Positions 54,221 to 63,142 of a DNA stretch of 64,000 bases are shown piece after piece. The position numbers and the translations under genes were made by a program. Position 1 is the stretch's first letter, and each line of letters starts with the position of its first letter. The DNA comes from Dokdonella sp. (GTDB taxonomy: Bacteria > Pseudomonadota > Gammaproteobacteria > Xanthomonadales > Rhodanobacteraceae). The notes beneath the pieces are model-generated. The model ran no database searches. It was given only the letters and a program-made list of their open reading frames with translations, and had not been told where the DNA came from. The DNA lies in assembly GCA_023228465.1 (NCBI GenBank), contig JALOBC010000009.1, positions 38,443 through 102,442 of the forward strand, written 5' to 3'.

Positions 54221-54434
54221 GCACGCCGATGCATCGCCGATCAGCCCGAAGGCGCGGCCGGTGCATGAACTTCAGGGATGAACGGAACCAGGGCAACCGG
54301 AATCGGGGCCTGGCAACGGATGCTTCTGCGCGCCGATGCATGGCTGATCAGCCAAAAGCCAGGGCTGCAGAATGTGATTCAGGGATGAACCCCACCAGGG
54401 CAACCTGGATCGGTGCCTGGCAAAAGCTGCCGCC
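54221..54434. repeat. Tandem direct repeat, two 107-bp units
   Basis: Unit A (54221-54327) and unit B (54328-54434) align without gaps at a 107-bp period. They share long blocks such as CGCCGATGCAT, GATCAGCC, TTCAGGGATGAAC, ACCAGGGCAACC and GCCTGGCAA. Variable positions cluster between the blocks. A diverged partial copy may lie near 35919-35976. The repeats carry no convincing reading frame of their own and lie between the amidohydrolase and a small gene. Confidence 0.85.
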
Positions 54435-54491
54435 CGCGCGGATCGAAACCTCGCGGGCGGTTCATTGCAGCGGCGCCTTCGGGCGCCGCTG
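54430..54491 (-). terminator. Pair of strong hairpins after the small ORF
   Basis: Immediately after the minus-strand small ORF stop lies a perfect 10-bp stem (CAGCGGCGCC / GGCGCCGCTG, 54468-54491) with a 4-nt loop (TTCG on the plus strand, CGAA on the minus). A second 9-bp stem (CCGCCCGCG / CGCGGGCGG, 54430-54460) with a 13-nt loop follows. No T-tract is present. The position fits a terminator of the small gene and may also insulate the 107-bp repeats. Confidence 0.55.
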
Positions 54492-54492
54492 T

Positions 54493-54744
54493 TCAAGCAA
54501 CACGGAATCGCGCCTGACGTCGGCGCGCATCGCTGCGCGAATCCGACAGATACGTGGCGCCGCGCCTGTAGGTCTCAGACCGCGAAGCCTCCCGGCGCGA
54601 CCTGCCTGCACCGCCCGAAGCGGACGCTGGGTATGCAGCGCCCGAAGGGGCCTGGAAGGCGTGCTTCACGGAAAAGCCGGGCACCCTGCGGCGACGCGGG
54701 CGGAGAAACAGACTCATGATGGAACTCTTCAAATAGTTGTTCAT
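54493..54744 (-). CDS. Small basic protein of unknown function with very strong expression signals
   Basis: An 83-residue ORF starting MNNYLKSSIMSLFLRPRRRR. It is rich in Arg (about 18), Ser and Ala and has no recognised domain or signal peptide. Evidence for expression is better than for most genes here: AGGAGG lies 5 nt before the ATG, preceded by an A/T-rich leader and an extended -10 (TGCTACAAT), and the ORF is followed directly by a hairpin. The first ten codons are A/T-rich, the rest GC-rich. It could be a small regulatory or secreted peptide, or translation may matter more than the product. Confidence 0.5.
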   Translation of the reverse strand: MNNYLKSSIMSLFLRPRRRRVPGFSVKHAFQAPSGAAYPASASGGAGRSRREASRSETYRRGATYLSDSRSDARRRQARFRVA

Positions 54745-55088
54745 TTCATCCTCCTATATAAAGTTTTATGTTTTCAGAGGCTTACGTGACACATTGTAGC
54801 ACAAATCGCACTTGCGCGCACCCACCAGACCCGCGTTGAGCAGGGCGCGGCGGAGCCTTTGAACTCAGGCAGGGCGCGCGCCGGGAGGGACCCTGCGGCG
54901 GCGCTTTCCGGCGCAGGGCCGGTGGGGAAATCAGCAAGCGGGCCCTGCAGTTCGGCCGTCACGGCCGCGAGTCACCCCGCGATCTGCAGCGAACTCGCCG
55001 CCCGGTGCCCTGCGCGCTTCGGTAGCTGATTCGCCCGGATTGGCGTTCAATAGCCCCCGCCCCTTGTCACACCATCCACGGAGAAGAC
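54745..55088. other. Intergenic region between the small ORF and the SDR gene
   Basis: The 344 bp hold the A/T-rich leader and promoter of the minus-strand small ORF (54745-54801) and, on the other side, the upstream region of the SDR gene. A CGGAG ribosome site is seen at about 55079-55083. The middle (54830-55040) is GC-rich and shows no gene or RNA that I can identify. Confidence 0.5.
54793..54801 (-). promoter_or_regulatory. Extended -10 promoter of the small ORF
   Basis: On the minus strand the site reads TGCTACAAT, that is TG-N-TACAAT, one mismatch from the consensus extended -10. Transcription would begin about 42 nt before the ATG. The leader is strikingly A/T-rich (AAACATAAAACTTTATATAG) for this genome and ends in AGGAGG. 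Confidence 0.6.
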
Positions 55089-55922
55089 ATGCGCAACGCC
55101 GAAGGCCAGATCGTGCTCATCACCGGCGCCGCCATGGGCATGGGACGGCTGTATGCCGAGCGGGCGATCGCCGAGCGCGCGGCGGCAGTGGCCCTGTGGG
55201 ACATCGATGCCACGGCGCTTGAAGCCACGCGTGCCGAGCTGGCTGGCCGTGGGGTACAGGTGCTGGCCCACGTGGTGGACGTCGCGTCCCAGCAGCGCGT
55301 TGCCGAGGCGGCCCGCAAGGTGCAGGCCGAGGCGGGTGACCCCGGCATCGTCATCAACAACGCGGGAATCGTCCGCAGCAAGCCATTCTGGGAGCACGCG
55401 CCGCAAGAGAGCGAGGCCATCATCCGCGTCAACGTGCTCGGGCCCATGCACGTCGCCCGCGCCTTCCTGCCGGCGATGATCGCCGCGGGTCGTCCGGCAC
55501 GCATCCTCAACGTGGCCTCCGCATCGGGCTATCTGTCGGTGCCGCGGATGAGCGTGTATACCGCCAGCAAATGGGCGGTGATCGGCTGGAGCGATTCGCT
55601 GCGGCTGGAACTGAAGCGTGCCGGCCACGGCCACGTGCGCGTCACCACCCTGATTCCGAGCTACATCAGGACGCCGATGTTCGCCGGCGCGCGCGCGCCC
55701 CTGCTGACGCCGCTGCTCGAACCGGAGTACGTGGTGGACCGCGCCTGGACCGCGATGCAGGCCGGCAAACCGCGCCTGATGCTGCCCTGGACGGTCGCGT
55801 TTGGCCGCGCCGTTGCCGGCCTGCTCCCGCAGCCGCTATGGGACTGGGTCGCGGGCCGGGTGTTCAAGGTTTACTCGTCCATGGACGGCTTTGTCGGCCG
55901 CGCTGACGGCGAGAAGGACTGA
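55089..55922 (+). CDS. Short-chain dehydrogenase/reductase
   Basis: A 277-residue classical SDR. It has the nucleotide-binding TGAAMGMG (about residues 12-19), an acidic residue at the end of beta-2 (WDID) suggesting NAD(H) preference, the NNAG motif (VINNAGIV), and the catalytic Ser and YTASK (Tyr/Lys) in VPRMSVYTASKWAVIGW. The C-terminus (LPQPLWDWVAGRVFKVYSSM) is longer and hydrophobic, like SDRs acting on fatty or sterol substrates. ATG 55089 has GGAG 6 nt upstream. The specific substrate is unknown. Confidence 0.88.
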   Translation: MRNAEGQIVLITGAAMGMGRLYAERAIAERAAAVALWDIDATALEATRAELAGRGVQVLAHVVDVASQQRVAEAARKVQAEAGDPGIVINNAGIVRSKPFWEHAPQESEAIIRVNVLGPMHVARAFLPAMIAAGRPARILNVASASGYLSVPRMSVYTASKWAVIGWSDSLRLELKRAGHGHVRVTTLIPSYIRTPMFAGARAPLLTPLLEPEYVVDRAWTAMQAGKPRLMLPWTVAFGRAVAGLLPQPLWDWVAGRVFKVYSSMDGFVGRADGEKD

Positions 55923-56101
55923 CCACCACCGGAGCATCCGCGACACCGACCAGGCGGCGCAGCCGCTCCTGCGCGCCGCAAACCGGATGGTCGGGCACGA
56001 ACCCCTCTCGCCGCGACGTGCGGCGCTGCCGTTGGCGCGCCCTGCCAACCGTCCGCTTCCCGCTCCGCGCAGGGCGCGGAGCGATGCGCGCACGGCCTCG
56101 A

Positions 56102-56536
56102 TCAGCGCCGTACCGGTTCGGAGGTCGTGTTCACCATCCACGGCACGCCGAAGCGGTCGACCAGGCTGCCGTAGCCGGGCGACCAGAATGTCTTGGCGAA
56201 GTCCATCACCACCTTGCCACCTTCCTTCAAGCCGTCGAACCAGCGGCGCGCCTGTTCGATGTCGTCGGTGTGCAAGGTGACGTCGAAGCCGTTCTTCGGC
56301 TTGGCAATGTTGGGCGCCCAGCGCTCGTCCATGTCCGCGCCCATCAGCGCCTGGTCGCCGACCTCCAGCCAGCAGTGCATCAGCCAGTCCTTGTGTGCAG
56401 GGTCCGTCGTCGGCATGTCGGGCGGCCCTTCGCCGTAGGTAAAGGCGCCCGTGATCCGGCCACCCAGCACCTTCGCATAGAACTCGAACGCCTCGCGGCA
56501 CTGGCCGCGGAAACTGAGGCTGGTCACGATCTTCAT
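56102..56536 (-). CDS. VOC family protein (PhnB/YjdN-like)
   Basis: A 144-residue vicinal-oxygen-chelate protein: LSFRGQCREAFEFYAKVLGG, the WLMHCWLEVGDQALMGADM strand region, FDVTLHTDDIEQARRWFDGL and SLVDRFGVPWMVNT. This matches the PhnB/DUF1338-unrelated YjdN class, commonly called glyoxalase-like. It probably binds a metal but has no assigned reaction. ATG 56536 has GAGGAAT upstream. Confidence 0.88.
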   Translation of the reverse strand: MKIVTSLSFRGQCREAFEFYAKVLGGRITGAFTYGEGPPDMPTTDPAHKDWLMHCWLEVGDQALMGADMDERWAPNIAKPKNGFDVTLHTDDIEQARRWFDGLKEGGKVVMDFAKTFWSPGYGSLVDRFGVPWMVNTTSEPVRR

Positions 56537-56868
56537 GATGATTCCTCGCGCATCAAACCCCCGGCGCAAGGATACGCCCAGGATCCGGTCGCGCGATCGC
56601 TCCGAGGAACGAGCATTCAGCCACCGGGCTGGACGAGGGCCGAGGTGTGGCGGGCCAGCATCCGGCGGCGGCGCATTCGGGTCCCGCCGCGCCCTTCTGG
56701 CAGGTCGACCGCCCGGGGCAAGGTTCAAGGACGCTGGGCCGCCGAGACCTCGCCTGCCTGCGTGAAACCCGCGGCATGCCCCGCGCAGTAGTCGCCAGCA
56801 GCGGAAGATGCGACCATGCGCGCCCATTCGCGCGGCACTCGCCGCGCCAGCCGCTGCTGCGAAAATCC
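56537..56868. other. Divergent intergenic region, VOC protein / RIO kinase
   Basis: These 332 bp separate divergent genes and must hold their promoters, but I see no clear -10 element. An in-frame ATG at 56776 would extend the kinase by 31 residues of poor resemblance to homologues, so the region is treated as noncoding. Confidence 0.5.
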
Positions 56869-57729
56869 GTGAAAACCCCCCAAGGCCTGCAAGCACTGAT
56901 CGATGACGGCGTGATCGACGAAGTGTTGCGCCCGCTCAAGAGCGGCAAGGAAGCAACCGTGTACATGGTGCGCAGCGGCGACGTGGTCCGCTGCGCAAAG
57001 GTCTACAAGGACATGGCGCAACGCAGCTTCCAGCAGCGCGTGCAGTACCAGGAGGGGCGCAAGGTGCGCGGCAGCCGCGAGGCACGGGCGATCGGCCGCG
57101 CCAGCAAGTACGGGCGCAAGCAGCAGGAAGCGGCCTGGAAGAACACCGAGGTCGATGCGCTCTACCAGTTGCGCGCCGCCGGCGTGCGGGTGCCCGAGCC
57201 CTACAGTTATGTGCATGGCGTGCTGGTCATGGAAATGGTGACCGACGCCGACGGTCATGCGGCGCCGCGCCTGGGTGAAGTCGAACTCACCGCCGAGCAG
57301 GCCCGCGAATATCACCGCGTCCTGCTGCGACAGGTCGTACGCATGCTGTGCTGCGGCCTGATCCATGGCGATCTGTCGGCGTACAACGTCCTGGTCGGGC
57401 CCGATGGTCCGGTCGTGATCGATTTTCCGCAGGTCGTCAGCGCCAGCGGCAACAACGCCGCACGCAGGCTGCTGCTGCGCGACGTCAACAACCTCACCGC
57501 GAGCCTGGGCCGTTGGGCGCCCGATCTGCTGGATACGTGGTATGGCGAGGAGATGTGGGCGCTGTTCGAGGCCGGCGCGTTGCAGGCCGAAACGGAACTG
57601 ACCGGAAACTTCGAGCCCGATGAAACGGCGGTGGATCTCGACAGTGTGCGACAGGCGATCAACGACGCACGCGAGGAAGCACTGATCCGCCAGCAGGGTC
57701 GCGAGGCCGCGGCGGAAGCCGACGCCTAG
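56869..57729 (+). CDS. RIO1-family serine protein kinase
   Basis: A 286-residue RIO kinase closely resembling the Pseudomonas PA4780-type protein. It opens VKTPQGLQALIDDGVIDEVL and has GKEATVYMVRSGDVVRCAKV (ATP-binding loop and Lys). It then has YQEGRKVRGSREARAI, the catalytic LIHGDLSAYNVLV and the metal-binding VIDFPQVVSASGNNAA. GTG 56869 is chosen because homologues start at this MKTP-like point. Targets in bacteria are largely unknown. Confidence 0.9.
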   Translation: MKTPQGLQALIDDGVIDEVLRPLKSGKEATVYMVRSGDVVRCAKVYKDMAQRSFQQRVQYQEGRKVRGSREARAIGRASKYGRKQQEAAWKNTEVDALYQLRAAGVRVPEPYSYVHGVLVMEMVTDADGHAAPRLGEVELTAEQAREYHRVLLRQVVRMLCCGLIHGDLSAYNVLVGPDGPVVIDFPQVVSASGNNAARRLLLRDVNNLTASLGRWAPDLLDTWYGEEMWALFEAGALQAETELTGNFEPDETAVDLDSVRQAINDAREEALIRQQGREAAAEADA

Positions 57730-57939
57730 CTTTGCGCCGTTCACCGCGAGGGGCCGGATGCACTCCGTGGTGTGTCCGCGAGGCACTCGGCCGCGGCCCT
57801 GCCGTCGATCACCGTTGAGCGCCTCACGGACCCGGTGCTGCGCGCATGGCGCACCGGACCCGCCTGGATAGGCAGACAGCGCGGACGCGGCATCACGCCA
57901 GACCGGGCGCCCGTCAGCTGCCCATGTCAGCTGCCCGTG

Positions 57940-60132
57940 TCAGTGCGCCGCGTCGGGTCGCCAACCGGGATCGCCAGCGCGCCAGAACATGAAGGCGATC
58001 CAGTCGGCGGTCAGCTGGTCGGTCTGCGTCCGGGTCGAGCCGACGCCATGGCCGGCCTTGGCGTCGATCCGCAGCAGCACCGGGTTGGGCGTACCCGAGG
58101 CCTGCAGGGCAGCGGCGAACTTGGCGGGTTCCCACGGCGAGACGCGCGGGTCGTTCAGGCCGGTGGTGATCAGCACGGCAGGATAGGTGACGCCATGCTT
58201 CACGTGCTGGACCGAATCCATCGCGTACAGGTTCTTGAAGCCTTGCGCATCCTTCACCGTACCGAACTCGGGGACGTTCGGTGGACCATTCGGCGAGAAC
58301 TCGGCGCGAAGCGTGTTGGCCGCCGGCACCAGGTCGATCACGCCCGCGAACAGATCCGGGCGCTCGGTCATCGCGCGACCCACGGTAATGCCCCCGGCCG
58401 AGCCGCCGATGATGAACAGCTTGTCTTTCGTGGTAATCCCGCGGGCAATCAGATCCTCGCCGCAGGCGATCAGGTCCTGCCAGGTATGGTGCTTGTTGGC
58501 GTCCTTGCCGCCCAGGCGCCAGGACTCGCCCTTCTCGCCGCCGCCGCGCACGTGGCAGATGCCGTAGGTGATGCCCTCGCGCATCGCCGCCGCGCGGCGC
58601 GTGCTGAAGTCCGCCAGATTGGAAATCCCGTAGGAACCATAGGCCTCGACCAGGGTGATCTGCGCGCCCTTGGCCGCCTTCGGCTGGATCAGGCTCAACG
58701 GCACCATCACGCCATCGGCTGCCTTCGCCTCGAGATCGCTGACCTTGAATGCGGCCGCGTCCATGTCGCCGCGATGCCCGATGTCCAGGGCCGCGAACTT
58801 CTGCGCGACGGGGTCATAGCGGAACGTGGTCGGCTGCACGACCCAACTGGACAGATCGAGCGTGATGCCCGGCTGGCGAGGATCGGTAAACGCCTCACCG
58901 ATATGGCCCTCGAACGGCAATGCGACCTGCTCGGCCTTGTCACTGCCGACCGGAATGCGCAGCAATTGCGAATACGCGCCCTTGCGCGCCAGGACGTACA
59001 ACGCATCCGATGCCGCAGAAATCCGCTCGATGACGCGATTGGGCTGTGCCGCCAGCAGCGTTCTTGCTGCCGATAAGGGCTCTCCGGCCTTGATCGCCAG
59101 CACCTTGAAGGTCGGTGCGTCCTTGTGCGAGAGCAGGAAGATCTCCCCGCTCCGCGCATCCATGCCGGTGACCTCGTCACTGCGATCGACGAGGAGCTTC
59201 CATGCGGTCTTCGGATTGGCCACCTCCGCGACAGGCACCACCCACGCCTTCCATTCGTTTTGCACGCCGTTGATCGAAAGCGCCAGCGCCTCGTTCGAAC
59301 CCGGGGCGATGGCCAGCACGGGAAATTCCTCGGGCGCGAATCTGGGACCATGGCCGACCTGGGCGCCGAGCACCGCGAAAGGCTGGTCGCGGAGGTTCCA
59401 CCCATACAGTGTGGAGTTCTTGTAGGTATCGGTTTCCGGCTCACCAGCCTTCAATTGACGCAGGCGATTGAAATACACCGTCTTCGAATCAGGGCTCCAC
59501 GCGGTCGCGCCGAAGCGCACGCGGTCGATCGGGCTGCCGATGGCTTTGCCGCTTGCCGCGTCGTAGACCGTCATCGCGGCGTTTTCCGAGCCGCCTTCGG
59601 AGACCCCGACGGCCACCTTGCTTCCGTCCGGCGCAGCGAGGAACCAGTTGATGGCATACGGCTTGCCGCCGTTCGCCGTGCGCAGGGCGGCGATATCGAC
59701 CAGCTTGCGGGTGCCGGCGGCGTCGCGCACGATCAGGTCGAAATCATCCGCACCCGGCGCCCGTTCCTCGTAGAACGCGCGACCTCCATAGGAAACGTAG
59801 CCCTGCACGAAACCGAAGCTGCCGGTGAAGGCGGAAACGCGCTTCTGCAGCGCCGCCAACGGCTTGATTGCATCCAGTACCTTGCGCGTATAGGCCCCCT
59901 CGGCGTTCATCCAGTCCAGGGTCGCCGGGTCCAGCTTTTCCATGTAGCGATAATCGTCCGTCACCTTGACGCCGTGAAGCGTCTCGGTCACCGGCTTGAT
60001 GGGTGCCTGGGGCGGCGCGGCACCCGCGCCGATTGGCGCCAGCGGATCAGTGGCGGCCAGCACCGGCGCAGCCACGAGAATGGCGAGGGACAGGCAGAAA
60101 ACCGAAACGGCCACGCGAGTTACGGCACGCAT
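57940..60132 (-). CDS. Prolyl oligopeptidase family (S9) serine peptidase, exported
   Basis: A 730-residue periplasmic peptidase. A signal peptide (MRAVTRVAVSVFCLSLAILV, ending in VLAA) precedes a seven-bladed propeller (about residues 60-460). The alpha/beta-hydrolase domain follows with HVRGGGEKGESW, the nucleophile GGSAGG (Ser578), an Asp in TGLNDPRVSPWEP (Asp661) and His695 in AGHGVG, giving a complete triad. Family members cleave short peptides after proline. Numerous Xanthomonadales paralogues exist. ATG 60132 has GGAG upstream. Confidence 0.92.
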   Translation of the reverse strand: MRAVTRVAVSVFCLSLAILVAAPVLAATDPLAPIGAGAAPPQAPIKPVTETLHGVKVTDDYRYMEKLDPATLDWMNAEGAYTRKVLDAIKPLAALQKRVSAFTGSFGFVQGYVSYGGRAFYEERAPGADDFDLIVRDAAGTRKLVDIAALRTANGGKPYAINWFLAAPDGSKVAVGVSEGGSENAAMTVYDAASGKAIGSPIDRVRFGATAWSPDSKTVYFNRLRQLKAGEPETDTYKNSTLYGWNLRDQPFAVLGAQVGHGPRFAPEEFPVLAIAPGSNEALALSINGVQNEWKAWVVPVAEVANPKTAWKLLVDRSDEVTGMDARSGEIFLLSHKDAPTFKVLAIKAGEPLSAARTLLAAQPNRVIERISAASDALYVLARKGAYSQLLRIPVGSDKAEQVALPFEGHIGEAFTDPRQPGITLDLSSWVVQPTTFRYDPVAQKFAALDIGHRGDMDAAAFKVSDLEAKAADGVMVPLSLIQPKAAKGAQITLVEAYGSYGISNLADFSTRRAAAMREGITYGICHVRGGGEKGESWRLGGKDANKHHTWQDLIACGEDLIARGITTKDKLFIIGGSAGGITVGRAMTERPDLFAGVIDLVPAANTLRAEFSPNGPPNVPEFGTVKDAQGFKNLYAMDSVQHVKHGVTYPAVLITTGLNDPRVSPWEPAKFAAALQASGTPNPVLLRIDAKAGHGVGSTRTQTDQLTADWIAFMFWRAGDPGWRPDAAH

Positions 60133-60218
60133 GCGCGACTCTCCGCTGGATTTTCGGCCGAGTCTACAACTGGTGAATCGCGCTGTCGCTACCCCCATTT
60201 CGTGAACTTTCCGACAGT

Positions 60219-61760
60219 TCAGCCAAAACTCGGCATGGGCGGCCACAGCTTCCGAATCGGCACCCTGAAATCGCGGCAGACAAAGATGTCGGGATGCCCG
60301 CTTTCTTCGTTCTTGACGCCGTGCGGGATGCGCACGCGCCCGGCCAGCGTGCAGGTGGCCGGCGTGTGGCTGATGCCGTCGGCGGTATCGTCCAGCACGA
60401 TGACGGTTTGCGGCGGCGGATCACCCGGGCCACGCGCCCAGTAGCTGTTGACGGTGCCGATGGCCGGCGGCAGTCCGAACCCTGGGCCAAGGCGATCGAT
60501 GGCGCCGGCCTCGCCATAGTTGTTGGCGAAGATTGCGGTGCGGGCGCGTTCCCCGGCCGGCAGCGCGTGGTAGACGCGGGCGACTTCGGCCACCAGTTGC
60601 GGCCAGCCGATCTGTTCGGCAAAGGTGTCGTGGAAGCGGCGACTGATCTGCCAGCCCATGGATCCCACCGCTGCCAGCGGCAGCGCCACCAGTGCCGTCA
60701 AACCGAACGCACAGGCGAGCACCACGCCGACGCCGGCGCGACTCCAGCGCGCAGCCGAGGGTCGCATTCCCGCGATGCCCCTTTCCAGCGCCACCGCACC
60801 CGCCGACAGCAGCATCGGATAGCCGGGCGCAACGTAATAGTCGCGCCCGCGCACCAGCAGGAACAGCAGCAGCGGGACCACGTACATCCATGCCAGAACC
60901 CGCCAGCGGGCCGCGGCGCGGGCCAACGCGAGCCAGGCCAGGCCGGCGATCCACAGCGGCAAGGTCAGGGGACTGGCGCCGACCGTCAGCTGGCCGACCA
61001 GGAAACCATCGGTGCGGCCGATGCGCACATCGCGCTCGTGCAGGTGGCGCGCGAAATCCAGATAGATGAAATCGTGCTGCCACTGCCACCACGCGTTGGG
61101 CAGGAACAGCAGCAGCGATACCGCCACCCCGGCCCATAGCCACGGGCTGCGCAGGTGCTGACGCACGGGGGTGGCCAGCACGCCGATCGCCAGGCCCGCG
61201 ACCCAGAACAGCATGGTGTAGCGCGTCATCATGCCCAGGCCAACGACCAGGCCCACGCCGAGCCACCAGCGCGCATCGCCACTGTTGGCCACGCGCAGCA
61301 CCAGCCACGCCAGCAGCACCACCCACAAATAGTCGAGGCTGGTGTACATCAGCATGCTGCCCATCAGCATGGACAGCGGCGCGCAGGCGATGGCCAGCGC
61401 CGCAAGCACCTGCGCCATGCGCCGCCCGCCGAGCTCGCGCGCGATCAATCCCGCCAGCAACATCGCCACGCTCTGCGCGAGCGCCGCGGGCACGCGGAAG
61501 GCAACCAGCGAATCGCCAAACAGCGCCATCGACAGCCGCGCCAGGAAGGGTGTCAACGGCGGATAGGCGACATAGCCCCAGGCCAGGTGCCGCGCGTCGT
61601 TCCACACCGCCAGCTCATCGCGATGGAAGCCGTAGTTGACGTTGGCGCAGAAGTGCAGCAACAGGCGTGCAAGCACCAGGCCGAACAGGATCAGCAGGGT
61701 TGTCCGCTGGCGTTCGTCCAACCGGGGCCGTCGCCCCGCATCGATGGTCGGCAGTGACAT
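60219..61760 (-). CDS. GT39/ArnT-like integral membrane glycosyltransferase
   Basis: A 513-residue protein with about 10 transmembrane helices in the first 400 residues. The periplasmic loop near the start, NYGFHRDELAVWNDARHLAW, carries the acidic Asp/Glu typical of GT39 (RxDE). GYVAYPPLTPFLARLSMALF matches the PMT/ArnT family. A soluble C-terminal domain (about 420-513) contains IFANNYGEAGAIDRLG and VCRDFRVP. Such enzymes use polyprenyl-phosphate sugars to glycosylate proteins or lipid A. The acceptor is unknown. ATG 61760 is used. Confidence 0.85.
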   Translation of the reverse strand: MSLPTIDAGRRPRLDERQRTTLLILFGLVLARLLLHFCANVNYGFHRDELAVWNDARHLAWGYVAYPPLTPFLARLSMALFGDSLVAFRVPAALAQSVAMLLAGLIARELGGRRMAQVLAALAIACAPLSMLMGSMLMYTSLDYLWVVLLAWLVLRVANSGDARWWLGVGLVVGLGMMTRYTMLFWVAGLAIGVLATPVRQHLRSPWLWAGVAVSLLLFLPNAWWQWQHDFIYLDFARHLHERDVRIGRTDGFLVGQLTVGASPLTLPLWIAGLAWLALARAAARWRVLAWMYVVPLLLFLLVRGRDYYVAPGYPMLLSAGAVALERGIAGMRPSAARWSRAGVGVVLACAFGLTALVALPLAAVGSMGWQISRRFHDTFAEQIGWPQLVAEVARVYHALPAGERARTAIFANNYGEAGAIDRLGPGFGLPPAIGTVNSYWARGPGDPPPQTVIVLDDTADGISHTPATCTLAGRVRIPHGVKNEESGHPDIFVCRDFRVPIRKLWPPMPSFG

Positions 61761-61931
61761 TGCGTAGCCTTGAGCGTGAAGGCGCGAGTTTATGACGGCC
61801 CCGTCCCTTTGGCTGAAAGGGTGCAACCTGAACCTTGCTTTGGTCTTGCACCTGCTTTTGCTCGGCCTGCTATCGTTGGCACACTCAGTCCATGACGCGT
61901 TACCCTGGTACAGTGACCGCAGGGGACGCCC

Positions 61932-62873
61932 GTGGCATTCTGGTGGGTCAATCACAAGCAGACACGGGACCATGAGGTCCAGGGCGGCTACATCTGGTCG
62001 CCTTATCGGAACGCCAACGGCGCGTTCAACCAGACGTACGAGAACATGCGGCATGTACGCGAGGGCGACACCGTCTTCTCGTTCGCACATGGCCGCATAG
62101 GCGCCGTTGGCAGCGTCACCGCCGCCGCGACTCCGTCACCCAAGCCACTCGAATTCGGCAGCATCGGCGACTATTGGTCCGACGAAGGCTGGCTCGTGGA
62201 AGTAGAGTTCATCGACGTCCCGCGGCCGCTGAAGCCCACCACGCACCTCGACGCCATTGGCCCGTTGCTCCCGATCAAGCATTCGCCCATCCAGAAAAAC
62301 GGGCACGGCAACCAGGGTTGCTACCTGGCTGGGATCTCCAATGCGCTGGGGCATCTCTTGATGGCGCTGACTGAAGCCGATGAGCTGAATCTGGGGCACG
62401 GCTTCGGCGTCCGGGAAGCAGAGCCCGATGGGCGCCTGCTAGAAGAACTGCACCAGATCGAGAGTGACCCGACCGTTCCGTACACGCAACGCGTTCAATT
62501 GGCCAAGGCACGCATCGGACAGGGCCTCTTCCGCAAGCGCGTCATCCTGCTGGATCAGGTTTGTCGTGTGACCGGCGTAAGCGACAAGCGTGTGTTGATC
62601 GCGAGCCACATCAAGGCGTGGAAGGACTCCAGTAATGCGGAGCGCATCAGCGGATACAACGGTGTGCTGCTCTCACCGCACGTCGATGCCTTGTTCGATG
62701 AGCACCTGATGAGCTTCGAGGATGATGGGCGGATGCACGTGCACCTGTCCCTTCCCGAAGAGGTGCTGGATCGTTGGTCGATCGATCCGAACCGGCGGGT
62801 TAAGCCATTCCGACCCGAGCAAGCCGATTTTCTTGCCCACCACAGATCGGTGTTTGCACGCAAAATCGCCTGA
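61932..62873 (+). CDS. EVE-HNH endonuclease, probable modification-dependent (type IV) restriction enzyme
   Basis: A 313-residue two-domain nuclease. Residues 1-105 form an EVE/PUA-like modified-base reader: FWWVNHKQT, GGYIWSPYRNANGAFNQTYE, VREGDTVFSFAHGRIGAVG. A helical linker follows, then an HNH_2 nuclease domain (about 195-285) with QVCRVTGVSDKRVLIASHIK and GYNGVLLSPHVDALFDEHLM. His226, Asn243 and His250 supply the HNH residues. EVE-HNH enzymes characterised elsewhere cut DNA with hydroxymethylated or methylated cytosine. The start is GTG 61932, with GGGG 8 nt upstream. Its codon use is visibly less GC-rich than its neighbours, suggesting transfer. No methyltransferase gene is adjacent, as expected for type IV. 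Confidence 0.85.
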   Translation: MAFWWVNHKQTRDHEVQGGYIWSPYRNANGAFNQTYENMRHVREGDTVFSFAHGRIGAVGSVTAAATPSPKPLEFGSIGDYWSDEGWLVEVEFIDVPRPLKPTTHLDAIGPLLPIKHSPIQKNGHGNQGCYLAGISNALGHLLMALTEADELNLGHGFGVREAEPDGRLLEELHQIESDPTVPYTQRVQLAKARIGQGLFRKRVILLDQVCRVTGVSDKRVLIASHIKAWKDSSNAERISGYNGVLLSPHVDALFDEHLMSFEDDGRMHVHLSLPEEVLDRWSIDPNRRVKPFRPEQADFLAHHRSVFARKIA

Positions 62874-63142
62874 CCGACATGGCCCTTGCGAGCGACACTC
62901 GCAAGAGAACGGCGCAAACCTGCGCAGGTCACGACCGATGCCGTATTCACGCGTACGTGTAATGACCAACCGCGCCCACATGCTGGTGACGGTGACGAAA
63001 GTCGCGCAGTTCAATGCACCGCGCCTTGCGACCTTGCCTGCGCGGCAGCGCCGCCTGCTGCCGATGCTGACGGTGAACTTGTGCGAGTCGGTGCGCCCGG
63101 CCGTGTACTGATGGCGTCGGTTCGCGGCGCCCGCACCTGTCA
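62874..63142. other. Noncoding region after the EVE-HNH gene
   Basis: These 269 bp show no supported gene. Frames on both strands are open over short stretches but lack ribosome sites or family resemblance. Confidence 0.4.

Noticed and set aside
54221-54434. The 107-bp repeat as a CRISPR array
   Set aside because: There are only two units, the conserved and variable blocks alternate within each unit, there is no fixed 25-40 bp repeat with unique spacers, and no cas genes are present.
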